Assembly: GCF_000499385.1 (NCBI RefSeq)
Contig: NW_013655239.1
Coordinates: forward strand, 62,001 to 126,000
Direction: 5' to 3'
Length of the DNA stretch: 64,000 bases
Source of the DNA: Eimeria necatrix
Lineage: Eukaryota > Apicomplexa > Conoidasida > Eucoccidiorida > Eimeriidae
Below, in pieces: positions 43,801-57,200 of this stretch. Made by a program: the position numbers and the translations under genes. Below the pieces are notes generated by a model that saw only the letters and a list, made by a program, of their open reading frames with translations, searched no databases and was not told the origin of the DNA. How positions within the stretch are numbered: the first letter of the stretch is position 1; each line of letters opens with the position of its first letter.

Positions 43801-46800
43801 GGAGGACAATTTTAATGGGTTGTCCTAGATTTTCCTGCAGCCTACGTCCGCGACAACCCTGGCTCAGCACGACTTCCAACCACGAGGTCAATGCTCGAAA
43901 TTTGCTTTGGGGATTCCCTCACCAACCTTTTCGTCAGGTGCAGTCGGACTTCCACATTCTGTCTGGTGTGGCTGCGCCCTAACGATATAGCGCCCGCGAA
44001 TGAGCACTGATGGTGGACGAAGAGAAACTGTGCGACGAGGCACTGGAGCGAAAATGTCATCTTCCGTTTTCGTTCGTGTGCCCAGAAAAGGTTCAAACCG
44101 CGTCGATCTCTTTCGAGGTAAATGTTCCTTGAAAAGCAGTTTATGCAGAACGCACAGAATTTGTTTCCACAATATTCTTGAATAAAACGTAACTATGAGC
44201 TTGGCAAGAGTTTTTTCACGCAAGTCAACTGCATCAAAAATTTCACCCATGAAAGCATCTAGCAACAGAGCGCATTCGCATAAAAGTTATTTTGAGGACT
44301 TCTGGCAAATACTGAGCATTGCGGCGAGCAAATGTAATATCACAGCACTGGCACTTATGAATGCGAGCACCCTGCAATTGCTATTCTCATGGATTCGCTG
44401 CCTTTCTTAGTGGATCATGAGCCCGATGAGCTAACCAGACTGTCAGTTGTCCAGCCCCTCATTTGCGCATGCTCTTGAATCGCCTTTATTTTCACCTAAC
44501 CTTCACTTACAGCAATATGGTGCTACAAATTTTTAATTGCATTTCAACTTCGACCGCATCTGGACTTCCTTGAGCAGCGCATGCAGTCGTCACCATCATT
44601 CGTTTGAGCGAATTTATTTTATGAACGCTTCTCGCTTAGCTAACTCCAACGCTGGGATCACCGGTCGTTACTGAAAGGATTCAATGCAGCATCGAGAGAA
44701 AGGCGTTGGCCGCACATCTAGACTCTCGCTTTAACAAATGACACTGGTCAAGACGCAGCTGCTTTCAGAGACTAAACGACATGGGCAAGTTTCAATGGCA
44801 AGGCGAGTTTCCCAAAAGTGGACAGTATATATTTGCATTTGCTCTGAGTCGCACTCATTAGTAGGCCTAGGAAAAAAAGATCTACGGTCTCATTCTCACA
44901 GAAAAGTAACACTGTCCGTGGCATTCGCATAAGAACAAATTCACCATTTCTCTTTGTAGGGTCATAGGCATGCATGAACTCCGACCCATATGTAGCCGTG
45001 AACTTGTTTCTGAGGAAGGCAGATGCAATTAGAAACGTGCTAGGAGCAATGCTCCACAGAACTCAGGGTATTAGGAACAAGCCCACACCCCCTGCATATT
45101 ACCTTTCGCTAGGCAGAGCATGCCACATCACGTAGCTTGCATCTATGCAGCTAAATACATGTGGTAACTTTCTGTATGTTTGATTGCTCCGAAGGGTTAT
45201 CATCTCTATTTGTCTAAGCTACAAGCGTGCTGTGGTGCAGGGCTTCCACCGTAATATATCTCTTCGTGCCTCCATAGGCTGCACTCGTGCCTTTGTAGAA
45301 GGATTGAGGGGCGGAGTTTCAACAAGTGCCGGTGGCGTGACGAAGCACTGCTGAGTTTGCCAACAGTATAAGGGAAATTCAATAAGATTAGGATATCTGG
45401 CGGAATTCACTGAAGAAACTAAGAATTCTGAGCGTGCTACTAATATCCACATAAACTACGCGTGCACTGCAGAGTCCGCGTTTGTTCACATCCTTAGGTA
45501 CAGGAAGTATATCCTTCGTCGTATGCCGCATTATCCCATGGTAGGGAAAAAGAGATCTAGCAGCATGGAAGATGGAGACGCACATAGCGGAAAACAATGG
45601 CCATTTAGAAGGCCCAAGGGCAGCATATGCCAAACGCGAGGTCTTTCCTGCCACATATAAAAGGCTCGTCACTGAGGCTGCCTGGGCTGACCTACGTACC
45701 TACCCTCCAACACTGCTGCTGCTGCTAAAATACCTAAAGCGGAAATGGAGGAATCTTCCTAGGCAGGGCAGCGCTCAAGTTGGAGCTGCCCCTGTATAAC
45801 ACTACGTGACTCTGTTACACCAGTGACAATATAACCACTTTGTTGAACTTTGTCAACGGGGATGACGAAATACACAGATGAACAGCCGATGTCTATCATT
45901 TACCGATCACATAGTCTGTTACTATGCCATGCAGATATCGTTTGTTTTGCAGAGCCTCCAATATGAACTTGAATGCCTTAACCGAGTTTCGTGAAGTCCT
46001 GGCAAGGAGTGCTTTTGCCTAGGAGGCTCCAGTAACTGCTCAGCGAATGCCTCGCGTTTCCCTGGCCTTCCTGATCCATCCATAGTAATTCTTGTAGGGA
46101 TGAAGGCTGTACCTTTTAAGGCATGTAATTGTCCAAGGCGTTGCAAGCTCTCTGCCAAGAATAGAGTTAGTCTACGTTCTCTTTTAGAAGCGCCATTCAT
46201 TAGGGCTTCCAATGAATCGTTTCGTGGTTTGGGTCTCGTTCCAAAGGCGTGCTCGCTTCACATAACAGGAATCCATATGCTTTCGCGCCTCGTACTACGT
46301 TGTCCAGAGGCTAAAGCGTCGTTTGCCGCAGCAGTTTTCGGAAATGATGGCCTTTTGACCAATAGAAAATGTAAGAATAAGGGGTTTTTGCCATCATTCG
46401 TTCTGCTTTTAGCTGGTATTAGCAGCTCTTCCTGCTTTACTCTCTCACGTTGCATCTCTGCCTTTTTTCAAAACGATGGTGTGGCAACGGCGTACTGCTA
46501 AGGCCCTGAATATGAGAGTGCTGGCTGCCTCACTTTCGCCCAGTGTAGGCGCCTAGCTTTTGTAGGCTTTGATTCAAAGCCTTCAGTGAATTCATCTTCC
46601 GGCATATTTTTTCATAGTGTGTCTGGGTTTTGTCTTCCTGCTCTTTGAGAGTCTTCCAGTGGGCATATCATGCAGCCATCATGCTGAGACATTGTAACTT
46701 CGGGATCCCCCAAAACATCTCTTCTAGAGGTTACTAGGCAGATAGTTCCTGCATGCTTTTTCCGACGTGTTACCTGCTACCCCAGGGAGAAAAGAATGGC

Positions 46801-47516
46801 CCAAGAACGACACGCTCGTAGCTAAATGCCTTCTTGCTTGTGACGAATTACGAGACACCCTTGCTACGCGATGTGCGCCGAACCAGTGACGCCTAGCGCT
46901 GGCCGCTGAATTATGATATCAATGCCGAATCGCCTATGTCAGTCTAGGATGGCGCTTCACAAAACCTATAATTCTCAATTTAATGGTACCGCGCCGCCGA
47001 CGGCATCCACACAATGTCGGCGTCACGGCAGATAACCGTCATGTTGCCACATAAGTCTGTCGCTCCATTTTAAGCTGCAAAAGGAGCAGCGACGAAGAGT
47101 TAACTCTCTTGGATGCGGGCAGAATGAGACGCCTGCATTCTCTGACCGACATGAGATACTTATGCGCGCTTGCCTGCAAACCGTCGGTACTACGCGCGGA
47201 ATTTTGGGGCAAAAACTAACGGACGAAAAGCGCTGGCTGCTTTCAACACGGAATTCAACTTCTGCTGCAATAAAACAAAATGAATGATACCTAGCAACTA
47301 TGGTTCGTTGGGTCTACAATACGCGGAAGTGCCCACGTCTGCGCTGCACGCAGATTTTCCCGTTTTACCTGCGTTAGAATTCATTACGGAAAATCACATT
47401 TCTACTCCACGAAACATTCGTATATCTGATAGAGAACAAGCTGACGGTCGTTGCTTGTCAAGCCCTAAAAAGCCAGAAGCAAAACCAGCCGTTATTGAGC
47501 GGCTTTCCCTTAGTTT
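43801..47516. other. Intergenic region with weak ORFs only
   Basis: Short frames occur on both strands around 43.9-44.4, 45.4-45.8 and 45.9-46.5 kb, up to about 130 codons. None has a recognised domain, and opposite-strand readings overlap. No repeat or RNA gene was identified. Confidence 0.45.
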
Positions 47517-48250
47517 TCACGAACCTCCAGCCAATAACATGGAGCAAACTTTCGTCTTTCCCTGATTGCTATTTGCTGCTTCAGACAGCAACTGCATGCT
47601 AGTTCCGATCACGTGGAGCAGACTAACGTAATGAGTAGTGTTCGGCACATCTTGCATCCCAAGCAGCATCAGCAGAGCGCTCTGGGCGGTGATTCTGAAC
47701 CCGTGGCACACTAGATGAAGCCAGATCACCATACAAGAGACAAAGTCGCTCGTGGACTCCCCAGGCTAGCTTCCACCGCATCAATTTCATTATACACCGC
47801 TGGCTTCGCTGACTAGTGTAGCTAGGAAGGTGTTTGGAGCAAGTTGGCATTGCTGCAGAGTACATTTCCGGCTCTACAGGGAAGATCCACGTATCGCCGT
47901 TTAGCCGAACTACGCCGTAAGCCATGAGCTCAACTGCGGCACGCATGTTTCTGGATGTGTACTTACCAACGCACTGCAAGTGTCACAACAGTCCATCCGA
48001 CTTTTTGCTCTGACTTTTTTCTTAGTAGGAAAGTTGTCCTCGAGTCGAGTTTTTTCCCTGTTGACGACCTGTTCAGCCGCACTTTGCTGGTCATCAGCGA
48101 AACTAATCCACTTCTCTCCTGTTAGCTTGGAGGATAGCATTGTCTGCAGCACAGCGGCGCAGTCGCAGTAAGGCATAAGCGTCCGCTGCATCGGCATGAG
48201 GCTTTTAGTATAAGTGTTCGAAAGGCTGTGAACTTCTTCGCATGCCCTCA
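47517..48250 (-). CDS. Candidate three-exon gene, unknown protein
   Basis: Minus-strand exons 48250-47967, 47873-47798 and 47710-47517 join in consistent phase through TTG|GTAAGT...CTGTAG (93 bp) and G|GTGTAT...ATCTAG (87 bp), ending TGA at 47517-47519. The first exon is hydrophilic (EKTRLEDNFPTKKKVRAKSR) with two Cys pairs near its end (CCDTC). The last is Leu/Met/Ser-rich. The first exon has no initiating ATG at its upstream end; internal methionines exist, or an upstream exon is missing. Other frames across 47623-47979 are also open, so the splice pattern is not unique. I recognise no family. Confidence 0.33.
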
Positions 48251-48251
48251 A

Positions 48252-51200
48252 TAGCAGCCACTAACTGTTAGCCGACGTTTCCCAGGAAAAATTCGGAATC
48301 CGAAGGAACCTATGGGCTTTCTACTCGCCTTGTTTTGATTATTCAGCCATGCCTGTTAAATCGTCTTCAAGCCCACGGTGTCTGGGAGGTGCCAGATGGG
48401 AACCACCTCCACTCTAAGTTTCTACTGCATACGCTTCTCCCACAGCACTGCACACAAGGTTGCTCCCCGCCGCCTACGCTTGCATTGAATGCCAGTCGTC
48501 TGCTGTGTATTGGTAGCCAGTCAAGAATAAGCGATGTGCCACGATCTGTTCACAATGGCAACCCATTCTATGGCTTTTATGCTACAAGAGGATTTTCTCA
48601 TGCTTTGTGTGTTGCAAAGTTACATATGTCGCATTGGCCTTATCTACGAACAAGTGCGTTATGTTGCTGGGCGCAGCACAAATTCGTCTCCCATCCCGTT
48701 GTGTTGTCAATGAAGACTTGCTGCTACCCTGCATGCAAAATGTTCCTCCTGTGTTCTGTTAGGGCCAGCTCTGCATAGTAACAAGTCTATTAGGATTCAA
48801 CCAGTTAAACACGACCATAGAAAACTGGTTCGAGTCTGGGACGTTTTTGGTCTTCCTATCAGTGGCTACAGAATAACCCGAATAGTAAAGACCGCCATCT
48901 AGTTCACTCACCAACTTGAACATTAATTGCCAGCGACAGACGAAACACGGATAAATCGGTGAATTGCAGCTTTCGTAGATTTTTCTCTACTCACCTGTAG
49001 TCAGCAGAACCCCAGCGCGGGTGCTGGCTGTTGTGGCATCATGACTTCATCCTTATCAGGACACGGTAGAGGCATCGCTTAAGGGTTGAGACGGCTCAAC
49101 ATAGTTCTATGTCCCACTGCTATGCTATAGATTTGTCCTCTTCAAATATTTCGACCTCAGCGCGCATGCGTGCTGCGCATTTCTGCTCGTTTTCCACGCA
49201 GGCAATTAGCTCGGAGGAAGGACATGCTCGTTGCAGCGTGAGCCCTGTATTGTTGAGCGCCTAACGCCTCAATGAAACTCTGTTTATGGCAATGGAGAGC
49301 TAAATCTGCTCGATTAGACAATCACTGCAGATGCGCTGCTACTGAAGTATTTTTACATGGTATTTTGAAGCCTCGACGCAGCTGCTCCAGAAAGACTTGC
49401 GGAAAGGAGATTAGCAGTGATCCTTCTACATATGACCGTTGTTTCCTGTCAAACGCTGGTCACTTTTTGCATGAAATATTAGCAGCAGGCCACAGGACAT
49501 GTCAGGGATTGTCACAAAATTTCTTCCGCTTTGTCCTAACCTAAGCAGAATTAGCTGAAACATCCAAATCTTCTTATGACCATACTTCCAGTGCCCAAAT
49601 ATTTTAAGAATTTCCCGCAGACTTCCGTTCTTGTGCAGTCACAGGCAGTGTGGCGAAATACACAGCGCATTTCGTCTTTTCTAAAGGTATCCAGCTAGAC
49701 TAGCTTCACTAGTGGCAACGTCCTTCCTGATCTTGGCCACCATTTGCTGCTAGTTCATGAAAACGAGATTACCAGACTCAGGAAGCGCTTATGTGCTGCT
49801 GTAATGGCCATAGCATACTGAACGTTTTGTGGGCCCCCATAAAATATTGTGGGGTATTAGCGTAAGCATATGAAATTGTCAGGACTCAGCGTTGTTTCTT
49901 GCTTTCACATTGAGAAATTCACTGTTGTTTTCGCTATGATTATTACGGAATTACGTATTTTTTGAATCCTTTTACCTAGGACGGAATTGACGACATAGAT
50001 GCTGCAGTGCTGTGCATTGCGGTCGTGGCGTAAAGACGTTGCTCCGTGTTGCCTGGCTAAAAAACAGACCGACTCGTTACTTTCATGGGGTATTTTTCGG
50101 ATCAAATGTCAGTGGTCAAATCATGAAGGTGTCTGGCTGTTGCTGCTCTCTAATATCCTAGAGAACCTCCCTCGAACGAACATCAACTACGTCTCTGAAG
50201 GCGTACGGAGTTAGGTCGCGCCTGGAGGCAACATGAAAACATGGCGAGCAGCCTCCTCTTTGGTCTATCCAAAGGCATAGCGTGTGCAGCGCTACAAGCG
50301 CGCTGCCCAATTGTGCACCAATTGTGCATCTGTAAAGCAGCTTTTGTTCAGCCTGCTCGTCACACCAGTGGGATGCCTTCGTTGTATGACTGCTACTCCA
50401 TATTGCAGATGCACGTTAGGAACAACCGCATAAGAAGACAAGCAATCGCGGCCTGATATATGCACGTCCGTTCAGAAACTCAATATAGTCGCCGAGTATG
50501 AAGGCGGCACGCATCAGTGTAAATATTTCTGGCGTTAAGCAGCAAACACAGGGAGCTGCGGAAGCGACTAAGCTGGTTGTTGTAAATTTGCTTTTTAAAT
50601 TTGCCTGCAGACTCGATGGTTCAAATTAGAGCTTCTGCGTTTCCCTCAGCATTAAGACAATGCTTCCAGGTGAAACAAGTGCCGCTTCGTACTAACTTCT
50701 GCATTGATGAGAATGCGTAGCGATTGTAGTTTTCAGGAGCCGGTTCTATTGAGCAGTAGCAGTGTTTCACACGTCAGTGGCGCTCTCGCGTAGCATACTC
50801 AGTGGTACAGAGCAATGTTGGAATCGCTTGAATTAGTGGTTACCGCGATAAGGAGTAACGGTAAAAGCTCTACGTTAAATGGCAGTGACCTTCGGTGCTG
50901 CGTGCACCACTAACTTTCGCATGTACGGGTGCGGTGATAAAATGCTGTAGTGCTTTCCTGTGCTCCCTTCTTGTAGGAGTCAGCAACAGTGCAGCCACGG
51001 CGCAGCTGACCAGCTCTCTGCTGATAAATTCACCCGCAGCTGTTCTTTGGAAGTCAGGCTTCAATGGTAGTGTTGGGAAAATGCAGCATGCTGTGTGCTG
51101 AGAAAATGGGATGGATGGGCAATGCAACGTGAGGGTAGCGACCGCGTAACACAAGCAGGCGTGCTGACTTCTTGCAGGGCAGGCGCTTCATGCTCCCACC

Positions 51201-54200
51201 CGAAATATGGATCACTCACAACGCAATTTATTTCCTTCCTGGCAATTTTTCTCCATGGAACCGGGAGCAATGCTGTATTCCTAGCTTCCACCATCTAAAC
51301 ATTAGTCTAGCTAATCTTGAGCAGGACTGCAGCTAGGATACGCAAGCTCCGAAAATTCTGCTGGGTATGTAATCTCATTTCATCACCGTAACAGAGTACG
51401 CTTTTAATACTGGTGCGTCAGCCGATAAATGTAACATAAAGCTTCCGACGGAAATGTTCAGAAACAGAACTAGAATGAAAAACAAGCAGACAGGCAGCTT
51501 TGGCAAGTACTGCAGACGGCAACTGATAAATTGTTCAGCCGCAAGTTGTTATGGTGGAAGAATAAGCCAGCTCATCGCAAAACTAGATTGCAGTAATAGG
51601 AGAGTAGAATTTTCCATCAGAACAACATGGGGCCTTCTGGTTGCTTATGTAAATATGCACTAGAATGCCTGAAGCTGGGCTTCCTGCTTTCCCATAGAAA
51701 CACACAAACGTGTTCTAAAATGACACAGGGAGAAAATGCTCGCGAGTTCATGAAGTGTTCAAAGCCGTATGCGTGAATGCCTGTTTACGAGGTGCACAAC
51801 TGGGTTTAGGATAGCAATAACAGCAGTAAATGATATTGGCTCATCGCGACAACACCCTATGCTTCCTATCTCACTACTCTCCGCCAGAACAGCCTATGCT
51901 TCGAATCATCACCAGCGTTTGTATAATTTTGATGTGCCTTGTCGTGGAGCCGCTAACTTTCCATAGTTGTAGGAAATGAAAAACTGCGCTCGTTGTTGAA
52001 CTCGGTTCCACAATGATGTATCTTCATTGAATCGCACGGACAGTATCGTAGATTACGTTGCTCTTTTGAGTGCAGCGCGTCAGAAGTGCGCCAGTCGGTA
52101 AAGGGAACGATGGCTGTGAACAATATTTCACACATCCAAAATAATCTCTGACGAAAGTTCTGGCATTTCCATCGCGCGCTCCTTGATGGAGAGTTGGCAG
52201 GAATCGCAGTCCGTGAACACGAAGATGAATCGGAGACTCAACGTTCATCGAATGTTACCGCCGCAGACACACAAAGGCCGATTCCGCTGCTCTGCCCAAC
52301 TGCGAAGTTCTCTCCATCATTTGCACATTGTTATGTCATCTGATATTCATTGATTAGTTGCATGTCTTCGGGTACCACAGTTCTTTGATGCGTTTGAGAC
52401 TCGACGAGCTCCACCGTTAGTCTCTTACCTCCAACATTCCTTAACGTTGTCTGACTAAAATTCTTGTAATTACGCTAAACAGTAACACTGAGTCTTGACG
52501 TGCAGTTGTCTACAGAAAGGTGGAATTTCAAGAAATGCATTTTACCATTCAGACGACAGAAAGCGAGAGGGAGAGCCATCAGCTTCATCTGCTACAAGCA
52601 CACTTCAGAGGCACATTGCACAATGGATAGATCGGACATACTTTCTGCGGAACGCTTTGTGAAATACCCAATATTGGATTGGTGTGCCGAATTGATGAAA
52701 ACAAGCGTGCATGATATACGTGCCACGTTTTCCTTTTTAATGCCCATTCTTTCTGTTCATTTGGGAAGAGGGAGGCTGAGATTTTTTTAATGCATTCCAT
52801 TGCTGAACGCAAAACTGCTCTGTTGGCATCCTCACTTCAATTTTGTAACTCACGATTTGTAGGGTGGGTCCCGAAGCGTCATGGAAAAAACACATGGTGA
52901 ATTGTCGTCAAATCAAAGGCCACTTCTGGAAAGACCCAGTTTAATAAAAATTATTTTCTTGATTCGCGCCGCAACTCAACAGCACTATAGGATTCGTTCT
53001 GCACTCTGATAACTTCGGGCTGCTGGAAACCATTTTAGCTTAATGAGCTATCGAAGCGGGGAGCTTAAACGAGGAAAAATGGAGTTCCTGAGAAGGCAGG
53101 AGAATAACGTAGGGGTAGCTAGGCAACTTTTTCAAACGTAAAGTCGAAGAACTACAAATAAAACAAAAGAGTACAATAATGGAATAGGCTAATCCGCACA
53201 GCAGAAGAGTTGGTATTTTTATGTTAAAACAATTTGAAGAAATTTAAAGCCGCGTGAGAAGAGTAGCTGCTGCAGGTCTCTCGTAGCTTTATTACAACAC
53301 ATGTATTAACGACTCACAAGTTGGCTCAAATGAATGTAAAGCACAGTTCGAGATCAGGATTGATAGCGGGTTGCGGGCTGCGCAGCGAAGGATCGTTTGC
53401 TTGCAATACAGCTCTATCTCTCATACTTTAGGGATTGTGAAACCTACAAAAAGGGGACTATATCTGACTGCCCTGCATGAAAAAACTATTGCGTGTAGAC
53501 AAAGAATTTAATATTTTTATTTTAGTATATTTCAAAAATTGCTTCTGCTCAAAACACTAGGCGAGGCTGCTTCTTGAATGTCTCATAGGCGCAACCAAGA
53601 AGGTCAGATAACTGTTTTAGTCAGGCTGCCAGAACATCAGAGCTAGAAGCACTACTTGAGCACATAACATTGCGAAGACGTGTTGCTCCTGGTGCGATTG
53701 CCATTGAGTGTTTGTCATGCCAGGGAAGGTGGCAATGTAATCTTATAAGGGTGACATCACAGAAAAGGACTGGTCATTCCCGTAATCTGCCGAACGCGTC
53801 AGGCAATCAATAGCCTTTCCAGCTTCCAGAGATGCACGTTTAGCTGCTGAAACTCCAAAGGAGGGCGGCATCTATGCAATAAGAAAATTGTAATTTCGGT
53901 TGTGATGCTTCCTGCGGTACACTGGATGAAAAAGCCATGTAGGAAAATGCGACTACAAATAGAAAGCAGCAAAACGCTAAATATCTATCGAGTTGACAAA
54001 CTGCGTTGCCCTCATACTAGAAAAGATGTCTAGGACTGAAGTACCAACATGATATGATACACTGGTCAAAACGCATCAGATTTTCTTAGTTCCGCTGCAT
54101 GTAATTCGCAGTAACTGATCAGCACGAACTGCCATATGAAGAGCCACGCGGGCATGAAATCCACAAGAATGCGGAGCTCAAAAACATGTCTTGCAGATTG

Positions 54201-57200
54201 GAGTGAACTTTAGAGGAATGCTACTGCAGGAAAAGCTAAAACTACAATATGAAGAGTCGCGTAGAGTACACATCCTGGCTGCTGCGGATCTCAGAGAACG
54301 GTGCTGTAGATCGGCGTCAGAAAGGTGACAAAACGGCGCTGGTGCAGCAGACGCTAGTTTCCCAGCGTTCCAGCATAGCTATAAACCTGAGATTTTTTAC
54401 GGTAGTCACGGAAACACTGGATGTCTATGAATAATCCGTTCCGCACGCTAGTGTGCACTTTTCGTAACAAACAAGCGTCTAGAAAATGTAATCGTAGGAG
54501 AATATATCATTTTCTGAATGGATGTTTGTCTCCTTGCAGGATGTCACAACAGGTGGAGCGCATCAAAGACTTTGAGGTCTCCTGATCAGGATGAAGCAAG
54601 TATACCTTTTGTTTTTAATCGACACGAGCAATGATGAGCGTTCGTTGATTATTTCCGCGCTGTTATTCATGCTGAGAGATTAAATGCTTTAGTTCAGTTT
54701 TCAGGCGAAACAGAATGGTCTAACTGCATTAGCCTGTGGAGGCCAATTATATTCACGCTGGGTTTCAACAAACGACTGGAATATTAGCATTCAAAAAGTC
54801 ACTGAATAGCATCACTGACACACTTGGATCAATTGCTGCATACATCCGAAGTCATCCCCAGGCGGAAGAAGTATGGCGATGTATGTTGCTCACCGTATAT
54901 GGAAGCTGACATGCGCTGACTGCGAAATACACGAATGCTTGTGGGCTATCAGTGTGCTCTTTTCCATACGTCGTATTTCTTACGGTCAGAGCGAAATGCA
55001 TTTTTATCCGGCATCAACAACAATCTAAAGCAGTTCAACTATGCGTAGCAATATTTTTGTGTACGCATGCGATTTTTGGAAATGCAAACCTAGCAAGGAG
55101 CGTTTTGCTCTTTGGTATTTCGGCGTTTTTTCAAGAGGCAATTGGTGAGTATTCTAGCTCTCAGTGTTTCCTCATCTACTTACTAGTAAGCTCAAGGAAC
55201 ACAATAAAGTGCTCCAGTTTCTGTGCCCTGCATGGTTCAGCAAATAACCCACAAACGGCGGCGGTGTTAAGATTTATTTGAATACATAATAGAAGGTAAC
55301 AACCAACGATATATACACACTTTCACTGGGAAAATGCTAAACGATTTCTTCATCAAGTGCCTCAGTGCGCGATATGCATGACGTAGCGATGTTTCAGTTA
55401 CCTCACTTTTACAGCATGTAATTCACCAAAAAATATCATTGCATTACACTTGTCCAGGAGCTCCGGCCCGTGCATAATTCTGCGATCAAACATTTATTGT
55501 GCACCGCACAATACGCATATTTACTTGCTGTTGTCATATTGGTAATAAATGATGAATAGTCATGACAGCGTTACGATTCGTCAGATGGTACAATGAACTC
55601 AAAAGTGAAGAAGACGACTCTAGACAAGTACTTAGTATGCGATACTCCAAGAAACCTGAAATTTTGCTTTACATGCCTGTGAAACACTGAGGCTAGACTA
55701 CTCCCAGAGCATCTAGTTAAATGCTTTTTTAAGAGCGGTTGTCGGCATTTCTTATCATGTTTTCCCTTTTCATTGCTGCCTTCTACTTTGTAGCCTTTCC
55801 TCCGTTATGCAGAAGCATTTGCTTTTACAGCAGTCCTGCATGAAAGACCTGGTACAGAATTATCAGTGCTTCACAGTTTTGTATCACTTCGAGCGTACTC
55901 ACGAGGTCTGGTCGCCAGCTTGAAACGTGAATGTCCACGACAAATGTGGTGGACAGGAGAAAACTGTCTTGTAATGCTACTACTGTAGTTGGATTCAACA
56001 CACATTGTTTGATTTACTTCATAATTGAGTGCTTTATGACTGTATAGTCATACAGCCTTAGCTGACCTGGTAAGCATTAGGCTAACTGCTACGACACACC
56101 TTAACATGTTTAACGTTAAGCCGACCTTCCGGAAGGACGTTGACATGGTTTAGGCAGGAGGTTTCGTTCCCTGACTAATGTATCACGTCACGACAAAGCG
56201 CGAGCGATATGAAAATATCTGACTTTTGTGCAGCTGCTGTCCAGATGATCTCACATAATTACCATAGAAGCCGCGCTGATCTCCACCAATATACTTCACC
56301 TCATGGGTAGAATATGAATTTTTTCCCCGGTCTGCTTTGGACTGTGGACTCCAGCATCGTACATCGCCAACAATGACGCACCATACATTTCACAGTTTAT
56401 ATTGCTCAATAGACACAGATAGACGCTTGAAAGCGAGATTACAACAACGAGGAAGAGCTCATGTGACACCTGGTAACGGGTTTGTTCCTTCCATATGAGT
56501 CCGTTTGCAAGCCTTCCTTGGCCTCAAGTTACTCAATCAATCTCTAGCATTTTGTATCTCATGAGCAATTTGGATCATAGCGCGGCTGCATAAAAGACAG
56601 CAGTCCGCAAACCATAGCCTAGAAATGTGTTTCGGTAGGTGTCGCGGAAAGCGACATATGTGTGAGTGCAGAAGAATATGTGTGCGCTAAACCTACCTGG
56701 CAAGTACTTGATTAAAAGCAATCCGATTTCGCATCGCTGAATATCATGACGTCAACGACCCAACATGCTGTGTAGATGCGCTCTTTGTTCACTCCCCTTT
56801 CATGGTTCTGGAAACAAGGAGCGCGTGCAGGATATAGTCTTTATGTAAAGCAGAATAATTCCTCCTGCTAACTGCCGCAAAGCAACCTCAGACCCGTTTC
56901 GTCGCATAAGCGTCTTTCCAAGTAACAGCGTTTCTTTAGACACAGTGAAGCCTTCAACTGTTTCGCTGAACAGGCACCGCTGTGTGAGATCCCGCTTTCA
57001 TGCGCAGCTAGGACAATAGCGCGTCAAGAACACTCAGCTGCTTACACAATCTCACAGAAAAAGTCACATAATAACAGCCAATGAATTGCCATGGGAGCCC
57101 CTAGAATAGAACATATTAGCAAATTTGAGAGTCTTGAGACTACCTGGTTTTTGCGTCCCTACTCGTGCCGGGACAAAACTGGCCGTTGACACTTACGTTC

